A stretch of DNA of 64,000 nucleotides from an uncultured Oscillospiraceae bacterium (GTDB lineage: Bacteria; Bacillota; Clostridia; Oscillospirales; Oscillospiraceae). The stretch is taken from contig CAKTIM010000006.1 in assembly GCA_934565795.1 (NCBI GenBank), forward strand, positions 62,001-126,000, read 5' to 3'. Shown piece after piece: positions 46,741 to 56,094 of the stretch (position 1 is its first letter; each line of letters starts with the position of its first letter). The notes beneath the pieces are model-generated. The model was given only the letters and a program-made list of their open reading frames with translations, was not told where the DNA came from and made no database searches. A program made the translations under genes and the position numbers.

Positions 46741-47487
46741 TTATTTTGCCTTCCCCTGGGCGGCGACGGCGTTCATTTTGGCTTCGATGGCGGCAGCGTC
46801 GCCCAGGTAGTAGTGGCGAAGAGCGTTGCCGGAGTCGTCAAATTCATATACCAGCGGGACGCCGGTGGGGATGTTCACCCCGGTGATGGCCTCCTGGCTG
46901 AGGTGGTCAAAGTACATCACCATGGCCCGCAGGGAATTGCCGTGGGCGGCGATGAGAATGTGCTTCCCCGCCTCCATCTGCGGCGCAATGGTCTGCTGGA
47001 AGTAGGGGATCACCCGTGCAATGGTGTCCTTCAGGCTTTCCGTCAGCGGCAGCTCCTGGGCGGGCACGTCGGCATAAAGGGGCTGCCGGGCCGGGCTGCG
47101 GTCATCCTCCGGCGTCAGAGCGGGGGGCTGCACGTCAAAGGAGCGCCGCCAGATATGCACCTGCTCCTCGCCGTACTTTCTTGCGGTCTCAGCCTTGTTC
47201 AGCCCCTGCAGAGCGCCGTAGTGCCGCTCGTTCAGCTTCCAACTGCGCACCACGGGAATATCGCTCTCACCCATTTCACCCAGCGCCAGGGCAAGGGTGT
47301 GATTGGCCCGCTTCAGATAGGATGTATACGCCAGATCAAAATGAAGGCCTTGCTCCTTCATCAGCCGCCCGGCAGCCTTGGCCTCCTCGACCCCCTGGGG
47401 GGTCAGGTCTACATCCGTCCAGCCGGTAAAGCGGTTTTCCAAATTCCACGCACTCTGCCCATGGCGCAGCAACACCAATGTTTTCAT
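46741..47487 (-). CDS. gpmA: 2,3-bisphosphoglycerate-dependent phosphoglycerate mutase
   Basis: GpmA interconverts 3- and 2-phosphoglycerate in glycolysis without metal. The protein of 248 residues has the [12 protein letters not shown] phosphohistidine motif near residues 4-15, the [12 protein letters not shown] segment and the second active-site His in [11 protein letters not shown]. The more usual clostridial enzyme is the manganese-dependent GpmI; expression of this metal-free version from a promoter with a metal-regulator-like site fits a metal-sparing switch. AAAGGAG precedes the ATG. Confidence 0.95.
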   Translation of the reverse strand: MKTLVLLRHGQSAWNLENRFTGWTDVDLTPQGVEEAKAAGRLMKEQGLHFDLAYTSYLKRANHTLALALGEMGESDIPVVRSWKLNERHYGALQGLNKAETARKYGEEQVHIWRRSFDVQPPALTPEDDRSPARQPLYADVPAQELPLTESLKDTIARVIPYFQQTIAPQMEAGKHILIAAHGNSLRAMVMYFDHLSQEAITGVNIPTGVPLVYEFDDSGNALRHYYLGDAAAIEAKMNAVAAQGKAK

Positions 47488-47508
47488 TGTAAGATCTCCT
47501 TTCTGGAT

Positions 47509-47542
47509 CTATAGTTAGCATACGCTAACTATAGATATTATA
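47509..47542 (-). promoter_or_regulatory. GTTAGC-N4-GCTAAC operator and -10 of gpmA
   Basis: On the minus strand the -10 TATAAT is at 47537-47542. The palindrome CTATAGTTAGC-ATAC-GCTAACTATAG (core 47514-47529) directly follows it and covers the start point. Arms of 11 bp are perfect. Confidence 0.8.
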
Positions 47543-47633
47543 CACCCGCATCCCCAATTTGTCCATGCTTTTCTTTGCAGACACAAATCAAGGCTAAATT
47601 TCGTGGTGACCTGAGCTGTCAATTGCATGAAAG

Positions 47634-47740
47634 CAGCCCAAAGCCCCTGCCCCCGTAGGGGGCTGCAAAATTTGTCAACCCCTACAGGCTCAGGTGTTTT
47701 TTCTGCTTTCATTCAACGGGCTGCTTTTGGAATGGCTTTG
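47634..47740. repeat. Composite intergenic repeat copy
   Basis: The 384-bp gap between gpmA and the parvulin gene holds no gene. CCGTAGGGG with a facing CCCCTACAGG (47653-47688) is a copy of the 41-kb element. AAAGCAGCCC-type sequences flank it on both sides in opposite orientation. Confidence 0.7.
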
Positions 47741-47871
47741 GGCGGCCTCGTTCAGGGGAAAAATAAACAAATTGTGTATATTTGTTTTTCCGGGGGAAAG
47801 TGCTTGTTTTTATGGGGATAGTGTGGTAGACTAAGAAAAGTTTACCCAACAAATTTGAAAGGAACCCTGAA

Positions 47872-49263
47872 ATGAAACATTGTACTTTTTGCAATGCCGA
47901 GCTGCCGGAGGGCAGTACGGTTTGTCCCAGCTGCGGCAAGGATAATGCTGAGGCGAAAAAGACGCTTCGGGCGGGCACTACGGTGCTGGTTGTTGTGGCT
48001 GCTGTGGCCGTGGTGATTCTGGCGGTGGGTGTACTGTTTGGCGTCCGGAACGGCTGGGCGCTCGACGATACACAGGCGCAGATCACCGAGGTCACCATTG
48101 CCGCCGAGGAAACCGCGGCCGAGACGGAGCCGACCCAGGCCCCCACCATTCCTGCCGACGGCAACCCGGACGATGTGACCTGCAAGGGCAGCTACACCGC
48201 CGAGGATGAGGCTGCCGTGGCCGCCCGGGACAAGATCGTGGCCACCGCCGGGGAATATGAGCTGACCCTGGGGCAGCTGCAGGTTTACTACTGGATGGAA
48301 TTCCGCAACTTCATGTCCCAGTATGGCGCTTACGCCGCCTATCTCGGCCTGGATGTCACCCAGGGGCTGGATACCCAGGTGTGCAACCTGTCTGAGGAAA
48401 GCCGCACCTGGCAGCAGTTCTTCCTGGAGGGGGCGCTGAATTCCTGGATGAATTACCGCGCCATGACCGCCGAGGCGGACGCCAACGGCTTTGAGCTGAC
48501 CGCAGATCAGCGTAGCAATCTGGAAAACGCCGCTACCGAGCTGGAGGAGACCGCTCTGGCCAACGGCTACGCCTCCGGCGACGCCATGCTCCATTCCAGC
48601 CTGGGCGCTGCTGCCGAGCTGGAGGATTACGTCTACTTCATGGAGCTTTACTACAAGGCCAACGGCTACTACGCCCAGATGGCCAGCCAGTTTGAGCCGA
48701 CGGACGAGGAGCTGGAGGCCTTCTTCGACGAGCATATCGACGGCTATACCGCCAGCAACATCACCAAGGACACCAAGTCCGTGGACGTGCGCCACATTTT
48801 GGTCTACCCCGAGGGGGCGGACGGAAGCAACATCTCCACCGAGGAATTCAGCGACGAGGCATGGGATGCCGCAAAGGAGCAGGCCCAGGCCATTCTGGAC
48901 GAATTCCTGGCCGGCGACCAGAGCGAGGACAGCTTCGCCGCCCTGGCCAATGAGCACTCCGCCGACCCCGGCTCCAACCAGAACGGCGGCCTGTATGAGG
49001 GCGTGACCGAGGGTGAAATGGTGGCCGCCTTCAATGACTGGTGCTTCGACCCGGAGCGTCAGGTGGGCGACACCGGCCTGGTCAAGACCAACTATGGCTA
49101 CCACGTGATGTACTACTCCGGCGGCACCCTGCTGTGGAAGCAGTATGTGCGCACCGACTATATCACGGAAAAAACCAACGCTCTGTCCGACGAGATCGCC
49201 GCCAAGTGCCCCCTGACCGTGCAGTACGGCGACATTCTCCTGGCCAACTCCGTCATTCAGTAA
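47872..49263 (+). CDS. Membrane-anchored parvulin-type peptidyl-prolyl isomerase with zinc ribbon
   Basis: A protein of 463 residues. The cytoplasmic N terminus carries a zinc ribbon (Cys4, Cys7, Cys18, Cys21). A membrane helix (about 33-58), a Glu/Thr-rich spacer and a SurA/PrsA-like chaperone region follow. The parvulin domain lies at about 300-430 (DVRHILVYPEG, LANEHSADPGSNQNGGLYEG, GLVKTNYGYHVMYYSGG). It probably helps fold exported proteins. PrsA itself is a lipoprotein; this one uses a signal anchor. A zinc ribbon on a foldase recalls the repeat protein at 15.8 kb, which has the same N-terminal layout. Confidence 0.88.
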   Translation: MKHCTFCNAELPEGSTVCPSCGKDNAEAKKTLRAGTTVLVVVAAVAVVILAVGVLFGVRNGWALDDTQAQITEVTIAAEETAAETEPTQAPTIPADGNPDDVTCKGSYTAEDEAAVAARDKIVATAGEYELTLGQLQVYYWMEFRNFMSQYGAYAAYLGLDVTQGLDTQVCNLSEESRTWQQFFLEGALNSWMNYRAMTAEADANGFELTADQRSNLENAATELEETALANGYASGDAMLHSSLGAAAELEDYVYFMELYYKANGYYAQMASQFEPTDEELEAFFDEHIDGYTASNITKDTKSVDVRHILVYPEGADGSNISTEEFSDEAWDAAKEQAQAILDEFLAGDQSEDSFAALANEHSADPGSNQNGGLYEGVTEGEMVAAFNDWCFDPERQVGDTGLVKTNYGYHVMYYSGGTLLWKQYVRTDYITEKTNALSDEIAAKCPLTVQYGDILLANSVIQ

Positions 49264-49270
49264 TCGCAAA

Positions 49271-49302
49271 ACGTGGGCGCTGCCTTGCCGCAGCGCCCAC
49301 GA
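49271..49302. terminator. Bidirectional terminator
   Basis: CGTGGGCGCTGC (49272-49283) pairs with GCAGCGCCCACG (49290-49301). T-rich on both sides (AATTTTATC rightward, GTTTTGCG leftward). It separates the convergent parvulin and VanW genes. Confidence 0.85.
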
Positions 49303-49305
49303 ATT

Positions 49306-50838
49306 TTATCCTCTTGTATTCGGTTCCTGATAATTTTTGGCCGCCTCCAGGGTTTCCTCGCTGGGGGAGCAGGGGGGCTGCTCGCGGACGTTGCCGTTGA
49401 CATAGGCCTCCTCGCTACCGATCTCTCCCGCCACGGGGGTACTGATGGACAGGTAGCCGGAGAGGGCTGCCTCCGTTTTGGAAAGCAGCTCGTGGGTCTG
49501 CCTGTCATAGCGGCAGTAATAGCTGCGGGCGTAGCCGTCGGTGGAGCTGCCGTAGGCCATGCGGACATAATAGCTTCTGGTCTCGGTGCCCATGATCCAC
49601 ACCCGGACGAAATCGTCCCGCACCTCCGCCACCAGCTTGATGGGGAAATCCCCGTTGTTTCGGATCTTCAGATCCGGCGCGCCCCAGCTGACGGTGGCGT
49701 CCAGACCCACGGGCATGTAGGTGGCAGGGTAGCCATGGCTGACCCGATCCACGATTTCCAGCTCGGCATACAGCGCGCTGAGGTACAGCGTGGAGGACAC
49801 CTGACAGATGCCGCCGCCCAGGGAATCCACCAGAGTGGTGCCGGAATAGGCGGGGGCCTCCTGGTAGCCCGCCTCCTTTGTCCGCTGGCCCAGCGTCTCG
49901 TTGTAGGAGAGGGTCTGCCCCGGCTGGAGCACCACGCCGTTGAGGGCCTGGCAAGCCAGGGTCAGGTTGGCGTTGCGCTTCTCGTTGCTGCCGTGGGGCG
50001 TCTGGCAGAAGCCCAGCACATCCTGGAAATAGGCCTCCTGCCCCATCACCTCCGGCGCTGTCGGCTCCAGGGTAACGCGGACGGTCTGGCCGTCGGCGGC
50101 ATCCTCCAGCAGCGCCGCCAGCTTCTCTTCGTCATAGCCCAGGCCGTAGGAGCCGGGGGTGACCGTTTTGGTCGCCGGATCCATCTGGGCGTTTACCGGC
50201 AAAATGGAAACCTCCTTCAAAATTTCCTGCGCGTCGGGAGCGGGCGGCTCCTGGGCGGTAACGGCGTCGGACAGGTCAATCTCAAATTTTCCATTGGAAA
50301 GCCCTGCAAAAATCAGCTCCACGGCGGCGTTGGCGTCCATGGTATAGCCGGGGGTACCCAGGGTGACGGCCAGGGTGGGCATGGCTGCCTGGGGATCCCA
50401 CTGATCCTCGCCCAGCGGCGGGATATCCCCCTCCAGGGTGAACGAAGGCAGGCAATATGTGCCGTCCAGCTGCTCACTCTGCTCCCCAATCGTGCGGTAA
50501 AGCCGCTCCTCGTCCATGCTCAGGTAGGGCGCCAGGGACAGCTCCACCACGCTGCCCGCCTCGATGGCAAAGGCATCGTCCAGCAGGGCGCGGAGATTCA
50601 GCGCCGCCCCGGTCTGCGCCTGGCTCAGGCAAAGCTCGCTGCCGGGGATGGCGAGCACGATATCATGGGTCGCGGGGTCGAAGGCTTGGCGGATCGCGGC
50701 GGCTGCCTGCGCCTTGCGCAGCCCGCCCAGGGGCAGGCCGGATACGCTGACCCCCTCGGCAATTTTCCGGGTATCCAGCGCTCCCGTGAGCACCAGCGCC
50801 CCGGCAATAATGATAATGGCCAGCACACCTGCCAGCAC
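49306..50838 (-). CDS. VanW-family wall-associated protein
   Basis: A protein of 510 residues from a GTG. A hydrophobic anchor starts the protein (VLAIIIIAGALVLTGALD). A peptidoglycan-binding-like YkuD/PG4-type region follows, then the VanW domain at about 290-440 (SYNETLGQRTKEAGY, GGGICQVSSTLYLSALYAEL, GYPATYMPVGLDATV). VanW proteins accompany some vancomycin-resistance clusters, but most are housekeeping proteins of unknown role. The start is uncertain: the best ribosome site, AAAGGAG, points to an ATC at about 50925-50928, giving a 30-residue cytoplasmic tail; no standard start codon lies there. Confidence 0.83.
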   Translation of the reverse strand: MLAGVLAIIIIAGALVLTGALDTRKIAEGVSVSGLPLGGLRKAQAAAAIRQAFDPATHDIVLAIPGSELCLSQAQTGAALNLRALLDDAFAIEAGSVVELSLAPYLSMDEERLYRTIGEQSEQLDGTYCLPSFTLEGDIPPLGEDQWDPQAAMPTLAVTLGTPGYTMDANAAVELIFAGLSNGKFEIDLSDAVTAQEPPAPDAQEILKEVSILPVNAQMDPATKTVTPGSYGLGYDEEKLAALLEDAADGQTVRVTLEPTAPEVMGQEAYFQDVLGFCQTPHGSNEKRNANLTLACQALNGVVLQPGQTLSYNETLGQRTKEAGYQEAPAYSGTTLVDSLGGGICQVSSTLYLSALYAELEIVDRVSHGYPATYMPVGLDATVSWGAPDLKIRNNGDFPIKLVAEVRDDFVRVWIMGTETRSYYVRMAYGSSTDGYARSYYCRYDRQTHELLSKTEAALSGYLSISTPVAGEIGSEEAYVNGNVREQPPCSPSEETLEAAKNYQEPNTRG

Positions 50839-50959
50839 GGCGGTGAGCCGCAGCCCCGGCCTGGATGCCGCCCAGGCATGGTTCTTCTCCTCCGGCCGGT
50901 GATCTGAAAATTGATTCTGTGCGATGATAACTCGTCTCCTTTATGCTTGGCCGAACGGA

Positions 50960-52474
50960 TTAAAACTCGTTTAGCTCCTCGGCAAGGCCGCTGAATTCGG
51001 ATTCCAGCGGGTTCTTTCTGGCGGCGTTCTTCTGCTCCATGGCCACGCCCTTGGCCGCCTGATCCAGGCTGAGCAATGTGCCCGCGCCTGCGATGCAGCC
51101 GCCGGGGCAGGCCATGCCCTCCAGCAGGTAGCCATTGTATTTTCCGGCCTTGGCCAGGTTCATCAGCTTGCGGCATTCCCGCAGGCCCTCGGCGTTGGCC
51201 ACCTTGATCTCCATATCCGGGTATTGCTCGTGGATGATATCCACCACCGCCTGCGCCACGCCACCGGCCACGGCGAAGCCCCGCCCGGCGGCGGTGCTGG
51301 CGTCCTTCACGTCGGGGCAGTCCTCCAGCGCCTCAAAGCTTACCTCCTTTGCCTCGAACATGCCCTGAAGCTCCTCGAAGGTCAGCACAAAGTCCACATC
51401 GGAGCGGATATTCTCCCGGATCGCCTCCAGCTTCTTGGCGGCGCAGGGGCCGACAAAGACGATCTTGGCATCCGGCTGCTCCCGCTTGACCATGCGGGCG
51501 GTGTAGACCATGGGGGTCAGGGTCATGGAGATGTTCTTGGCCTGGGCGGGGAAGAGCTTGTGCACCATGGCATGCCAGGCCGGACAGCAGGAGGTGGCCA
51601 TGAAGGGCTGATTGGCAGGCACATTCTCCACAAAGTCCTTGGCCTCCTCCACCGCGCAGATATCCGCGCCGATGGCCACCTCCACCACGTCCGCAAAGCC
51701 CAGCTGCTTCAGGGCGGAGGCCAGCTTTGCAATGGTCACATCCTTGCCGAACTGCCGCGCAAAGGCGGGGGCGAGAATGGCGATCACCCGGTCGCCCTGC
51801 ATGATAGAGCGCACCACCTGGTAGATCTGGCCCTTGTCCACAATCGCGCCAAAGGGGCAGCTGACCAGGCACTGACCGCAGGCCACGCATTTTTCCTGAT
51901 TGATGGTCGCCCGTCCGTGCTCGTCCACGCTGATGGCGTCCATGCCGCAGGCCGCCTGACAGGGGCGCTCCAGGTGGACGATGGCGTGATAGGGGCAGGC
52001 CTGGGCGCACTTGCCGCAGCGGATGCATTTGGCCGGGTCGATCCGGCTCTTGCCGTTGACGAAGCTGATGGCCTCCCGGGGGCACACCTGCTGACAGGAG
52101 GCGGCCAGGCAGTTCTGGCACACATCCGTGACCCAGTACCGATTGGCCGGGCAGGCATGGCAGGCGTAGGGGATGATGTTGACCAGGGGCGGCTCGTAAT
52201 ACTGCCGGGCAATGGCGGCGTGATCCATGCCCTCGGTCATCAGGCTGCGGGTCTGGACGCTGCGCACAGAAAGGCCCATGGCCAGCCGTACCCGCTCACC
52301 GGCAATGGCCCGCTCCAGGAAGATGGACTCCCGGTGCAGCGGCTGGTCGCCGGGGACGATGAGAAAGGGCAAGTCCTCTGCCTTGGTATAATCCTCCCCG
52401 GAATAGGCCATCCTGGCCACCTCGGTAAAGACCTTTTTTCGGATATCGGTTATCAGCGACGGAATTCCACGCAT
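50960..52474 (-). CDS. Group B-like [FeFe] hydrogenase (4Fe-4S, H-cluster protein)
   Basis: A protein of 504 residues. A CxxC-rich N terminus carries several [4Fe-4S] sites (CHACP, CQNCLAASC, CIRCGKCAQACP, CVACGQCLVSCP). The H-cluster domain shows TSCCPAW (near 293), GPCAAKK (near 342) and MACPGGC (near 453). TSCCP rather than TSCSP is a mark of group B hydrogenases, which probably evolve or sense hydrogen with ferredoxin. The maturases HydEFG are not in the window. GGGAGG precedes ATG 52474. It is a single gene; upstream is the divergent dacF-like gene. Confidence 0.88.
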   Translation of the reverse strand: MRGIPSLITDIRKKVFTEVARMAYSGEDYTKAEDLPFLIVPGDQPLHRESIFLERAIAGERVRLAMGLSVRSVQTRSLMTEGMDHAAIARQYYEPPLVNIIPYACHACPANRYWVTDVCQNCLAASCQQVCPREAISFVNGKSRIDPAKCIRCGKCAQACPYHAIVHLERPCQAACGMDAISVDEHGRATINQEKCVACGQCLVSCPFGAIVDKGQIYQVVRSIMQGDRVIAILAPAFARQFGKDVTIAKLASALKQLGFADVVEVAIGADICAVEEAKDFVENVPANQPFMATSCCPAWHAMVHKLFPAQAKNISMTLTPMVYTARMVKREQPDAKIVFVGPCAAKKLEAIRENIRSDVDFVLTFEELQGMFEAKEVSFEALEDCPDVKDASTAAGRGFAVAGGVAQAVVDIIHEQYPDMEIKVANAEGLRECRKLMNLAKAGKYNGYLLEGMACPGGCIAGAGTLLSLDQAAKGVAMEQKNAARKNPLESEFSGLAEELNEF

Positions 52475-52601
52475 AATTTGCCTCCCGCGTATTTTTCCCT
52501 ATTGTACCAAAGGATTGGCAAGCGGTCAAGGAAGAAATCCGGGCGGGAATCATCTTTGTCCCCCCGGCCTCATACACTCGAAGCAGAATGGAGGGGTGAA
52601 C

Positions 52602-53753
52602 ATGAAACGTGTACTGGCGCTGCTTCTGTTTCTGGCGCTGCTGCTGGGGGTGCTTCCCGGACGGGCGGCGGCGGTGGATCTGAACCTGAATGCCAAAAGC
52701 GCCCTGCTGATGGATGTGGCCACCGGCACGGTGCTTTACGAAAAGGAATGCCATGAGCGTCTGGCCCCGGCCAGCGTGACCAAGGTTATGACCATGCTGC
52801 TGATCATGGAGGCGCTGGATTCCGGCAAAATCCGGCTGACTGACCAGGTGACCGTCTCGGAGGCGGCAGCGGCCAAGGGGGGCAGCCAGATCTATCTGAA
52901 GGTCGGCGAAAACATGCCGGTGTCGGACATGCTGAAATCCATCGCCGTCTCCTCTGCCAACGACTGCGCCTGCGCCATGGCGGAGCTGCTGGCCGGGAGC
53001 GAAAGCGCCTTTGTGGAGCAGATGAACCAGCGGGCGGAGGCACTGGGGATGGCGGATACCCATTTCGTCAACTGCACCGGCCTGGACGACGGCGCGGAGG
53101 CGGCCAACCACCGCACCAGCGCCTACGACATTGCCCTGATGTCCCGGGAGCTGCTGAAAAATCACCCGGATATCAAAAAATACACCACTATCTGGATGGA
53201 TACCGTGCGAAACGGTGCCTTCGGCCTGTCCAATACCAACAAGCTCATCCGCTTCTATTCCGGGGCCACGGGCCTGAAAACCGGCTACACCTCCGGCGCG
53301 GGCTACTGCCTGTCCGCCTCCGCCAAGCGGGAGGGCATGGAACTGATCGCCGTGGTGATGGGCTGCGAAAGCTCCCAGAAGCGCACGGCGGACTGCAAGG
53401 CCCTGCTGGACTACGGCTTTGCCAACTACTCCGTGGTGCGTCCGGGGCTGAAGGAGGGGCGCACGGTGGCGGTGCACCTGGGCAAGCAGGACAGCGTGCC
53501 GGTGGAGCTGGTGGAGCGCCGGGAGATTCTGGTGGACAAAGCCAAGCGCACCAGCCTGAGCGCCAAGGTGGAGCTGGCCCAAGCCGTCCCCGCCCCGGTG
53601 GAAAAGGGTCAGCGGGTCGGCACCATCTCCGTCTATTCCGATGAGAAAATGCTGATCCAGCTCCCGCTGGTGGCAGCGGAGGCGGTGGAACGGCTGAGCT
53701 TCGGCGACGTGCTCAAGCTGGTGCTGCGCAGGCTCTGCACAGGAAGCGCGTAA
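52602..53753 (+). CDS. D-alanyl-D-alanine carboxypeptidase (DacF/PBP5 type)
   Basis: A protein of 383 residues with an N-terminal signal peptide (cleavage near AAAVD, about 24). The three serine-peptidase motifs are present: SVTK (Ser58, Lys61), SAN near residue 115 and KTG near 227. A C-terminal beta-rich domain ends in an amphipathic helix (LSFGDVLKLVLRRLC) that would bind the membrane. It trims pentapeptides of peptidoglycan; the closest spore-former function is DacF. The ATG has GGAGGGG. Confidence 0.92.
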   Translation: MKRVLALLLFLALLLGVLPGRAAAVDLNLNAKSALLMDVATGTVLYEKECHERLAPASVTKVMTMLLIMEALDSGKIRLTDQVTVSEAAAAKGGSQIYLKVGENMPVSDMLKSIAVSSANDCACAMAELLAGSESAFVEQMNQRAEALGMADTHFVNCTGLDDGAEAANHRTSAYDIALMSRELLKNHPDIKKYTTIWMDTVRNGAFGLSNTNKLIRFYSGATGLKTGYTSGAGYCLSASAKREGMELIAVVMGCESSQKRTADCKALLDYGFANYSVVRPGLKEGRTVAVHLGKQDSVPVELVERREILVDKAKRTSLSAKVELAQAVPAPVEKGQRVGTISVYSDEKMLIQLPLVAAEAVERLSFGDVLKLVLRRLCTGSA

Positions 53754-53810
53754 AAAAGCGCCGCACAACACCGCCAGCGGAGCAGCGGAGCTTTTGTGCG
53801 GTGTTATGTT

Positions 53811-53842
53811 ATCGGGCCTGCTGCCGTGGCAGCAGGCCCGAT
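53811..53842. terminator. Terminator between convergent dacF-like and GH31 genes
   Basis: A perfect 15-bp stem (ATCGGGCCTGCTGCC with its complement) and a short loop. A second hairpin (CCGCACAA with TTGTGCGG) lies just upstream at about 53761-53802. Confidence 0.75.
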
Positions 53843-53845
53843 TGG

Positions 53846-55783
53846 TTATTTGGTGAGAATGCGGATGTGCTCCTCGCCGTACTGCTTGGTCTGGCCGTCG
53901 TCCAGATACTGCTCGTACTGGTTGCCGTCGCCCAGCAGGGTGACGGTTTGCAGATCCACCTGCTCAACATGCTCTGCATCCTCGGCGATGGGCACCATGC
54001 AGTCCTTGCGGATGAAGAATACCACCTGATTGGGCCTGACGTGGATTTCATGGAAGCCCTTCTCCATGCGGCTGGTGTGGAAGGAGCCGTCGTAGAGCAC
54101 TTTGGTCATGTCCTCCGGCAGGTAGACGGTACGCTTGTTCTTTCGCTTCTCCACCAGGGGCGTCATCATCAGGCTGTCGCCCACCAGCAGCTGATCCTCC
54201 ACCTGGGCCGCCTCCTGATCCTCCGGGAAGTCAAAGGCTAGGGGCCGGAAATAGAGCTTGCCCCGGACGGCGGCCTTCATATATTCGGAGTACAGATAGG
54301 GCAGCAGCCGGTAGCGCAGGCTGATAATGGTGCGGAAATCCTTCTTGCGGAAGTAGCGGTAGCATTCCTGCCGCCGGGTGCCCTTCATGGTGTGGTCGCG
54401 CATCAAAGGTGTGAACACGCCGAAGGCCAGCCAGCGCAGCAGCAGCTCCCGGGAGCAGTTGCCGCCGAAGCCGCCGATGTCCGTGCCGATGTACAGGAAG
54501 CCGCACATATTCAGCGACGGCATCTGGTGCACCGCCATCCGCAGGTTCTCCCAGCTGGAGGTATTGTCCCCCGTCCAGATGCCGCCGTAGCGGTGCGCGC
54601 CGATGTAGCTGGAGCGGGAGAAGAGCAGATACCGCTTGTCCATCAGCTTATCCAGCTGCTCGCCGGCGCTTCTGGTCATCAGGTAGCCGAAGGCGTTGTG
54701 CACGTCGTGGTGCAGCACCGTCTTGCCGTCGATCTGGTGATAGAAATTCTTATAGTCCACCAGATTGACCCCGGACTGATAATTGCCGTCGCCGCCGGGG
54801 ATGAAGTCCTTCTTGGACAGGCGGGAGGTGTACTCGCTGTAGAAGATGGCAGGCTCGTTCATGTCATTCCAGAAGCCCTCCACGCCCTGCTCGGTATAGA
54901 AGGCATACTGCTTGCCGAACCACTCTCTCGCCTCCGGCTGGAAGAAATCAGTGAAGTGGGTCAGCCCCGGCCAGACGGCGGCCTGGAAGTCCTTGCCCTC
55001 TTTATTCTTGCAGAAGTAATTCTTGGCCACGCCCTCCTCATACACCGGATTGCCCGGCTCGATCTTCAGGCCCGCGTCCACAATGGGAACCATGCGGATG
55101 CCCCGCTCCTTCATCTCCCGGCAGAAGTCGTCGAAGTCCGGGAAGTTCTTGGGGCTGAACGTGAAGTCGATGAACCGATCCATATAGTCGATGTCCATGC
55201 AGAGGTAGTCCAGGTGAATGCCCCGCTTCTGGTAGCCGTCGGCCACGGCGCGGAAGTCCGCCTTGGTCTTGTAGCCCCAGCGGCTCTGGCCAAAGCCGAA
55301 GGCCCACAGGGGCGGGATATAGCTGCGGCCGATGATGCGCAGGAATGCTTCCGCCACCGCCTTGTCGCTGTCCTCCCGGATGCTGTACACCGCCACATTG
55401 GCGCTGTCGCACTGGACGGAGAGAATGCCCTGGGTGGTCACATCAATGTCAAAAATCACTCTGGCGGGAGTATCGAAGAAGAAGCCCCAGTGCTCCTGCC
55501 CGCTGACGATGATGAAATTGTGCGCGCCATACAGCGACACCGTATCCGGCAGGTGGTGGGCATTGTCCGAATTATAATTGATGAGCCGGTTGCCCCGCTT
55601 GTTGATGCCGCGGGTAGTTTCGCCCAGGCCGTAGACCCGGTCGCTGTCTTTCAGCGCTCTGGTGAATTCCAGCCCGTTTCCCAGGGCGCAGGCGGTCAGC
55701 CCCTCGGCGTGATCCACGGCGGGCACCTCCTGCACCACCGCATCCAGCTTATACGGGCACCCGGAAACCCATTTTGTAATCAT
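53846..55783 (-). CDS. Glycoside hydrolase family 31 alpha-glucosidase
   Basis: A protein of 645 residues. The catalytic nucleophile Asp is in GFWNDMNEP (near 305) and the acid/base Asp is in the GIWTGDNTSSW segment. A lectin-like N terminus and a C-terminal all-beta domain are present. GH31 enzymes cut alpha-glucosides; no signal peptide is seen, so it is probably cytoplasmic and acts on imported oligosaccharides. No transporter or regulator is adjacent. It overlaps nothing and is followed by a terminator. Confidence 0.93.
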   Translation of the reverse strand: MITKWVSGCPYKLDAVVQEVPAVDHAEGLTACALGNGLEFTRALKDSDRVYGLGETTRGINKRGNRLINYNSDNAHHLPDTVSLYGAHNFIIVSGQEHWGFFFDTPARVIFDIDVTTQGILSVQCDSANVAVYSIREDSDKAVAEAFLRIIGRSYIPPLWAFGFGQSRWGYKTKADFRAVADGYQKRGIHLDYLCMDIDYMDRFIDFTFSPKNFPDFDDFCREMKERGIRMVPIVDAGLKIEPGNPVYEEGVAKNYFCKNKEGKDFQAAVWPGLTHFTDFFQPEAREWFGKQYAFYTEQGVEGFWNDMNEPAIFYSEYTSRLSKKDFIPGGDGNYQSGVNLVDYKNFYHQIDGKTVLHHDVHNAFGYLMTRSAGEQLDKLMDKRYLLFSRSSYIGAHRYGGIWTGDNTSSWENLRMAVHQMPSLNMCGFLYIGTDIGGFGGNCSRELLLRWLAFGVFTPLMRDHTMKGTRRQECYRYFRKKDFRTIISLRYRLLPYLYSEYMKAAVRGKLYFRPLAFDFPEDQEAAQVEDQLLVGDSLMMTPLVEKRKNKRTVYLPEDMTKVLYDGSFHTSRMEKGFHEIHVRPNQVVFFIRKDCMVPIAEDAEHVEQVDLQTVTLLGDGNQYEQYLDDGQTKQYGEEHIRILTK

Positions 55784-56032
55784 CGCTGTGCCTCCTATAC
55801 AATATAAATTGGCATCCTCAGCATATCACAGTTTTGATTTCGGTGCAAGTATTTGCTGTTTTCTCCCGAAAAAACGCCTGTCAAATTAATGGATTGGATT
55901 TCTTACTTTCAATCCCACCGATGTTTCGTAATGTTTCGTAAAACCTGTAAAGTCCAACTTTTGCGGTTTCTGCCCCTAAAATTGGGGCATTTATTTTTGT
56001 GCAATTGTACAAATCCCCGTTTTCAAATTCAT

Positions 56033-56061
56033 TTGCCATACGGGGAAAAGTATGATATGAT
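56033..56061 (+). promoter_or_regulatory. Promoter of the thymidylate kinase gene
   Basis: TTGCCA (56033-56038), 17 bp, TATGAT (56056-56061). The 310-bp gap upstream holds no gene; a short ATGTTTCGTA direct repeat (about 55920-55940) is the only other signal I see. Confidence 0.75.
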
Positions 56062-56094
56062 ACTGCCAAACGCCAAAGGAAAGAAGCGGTGGAC

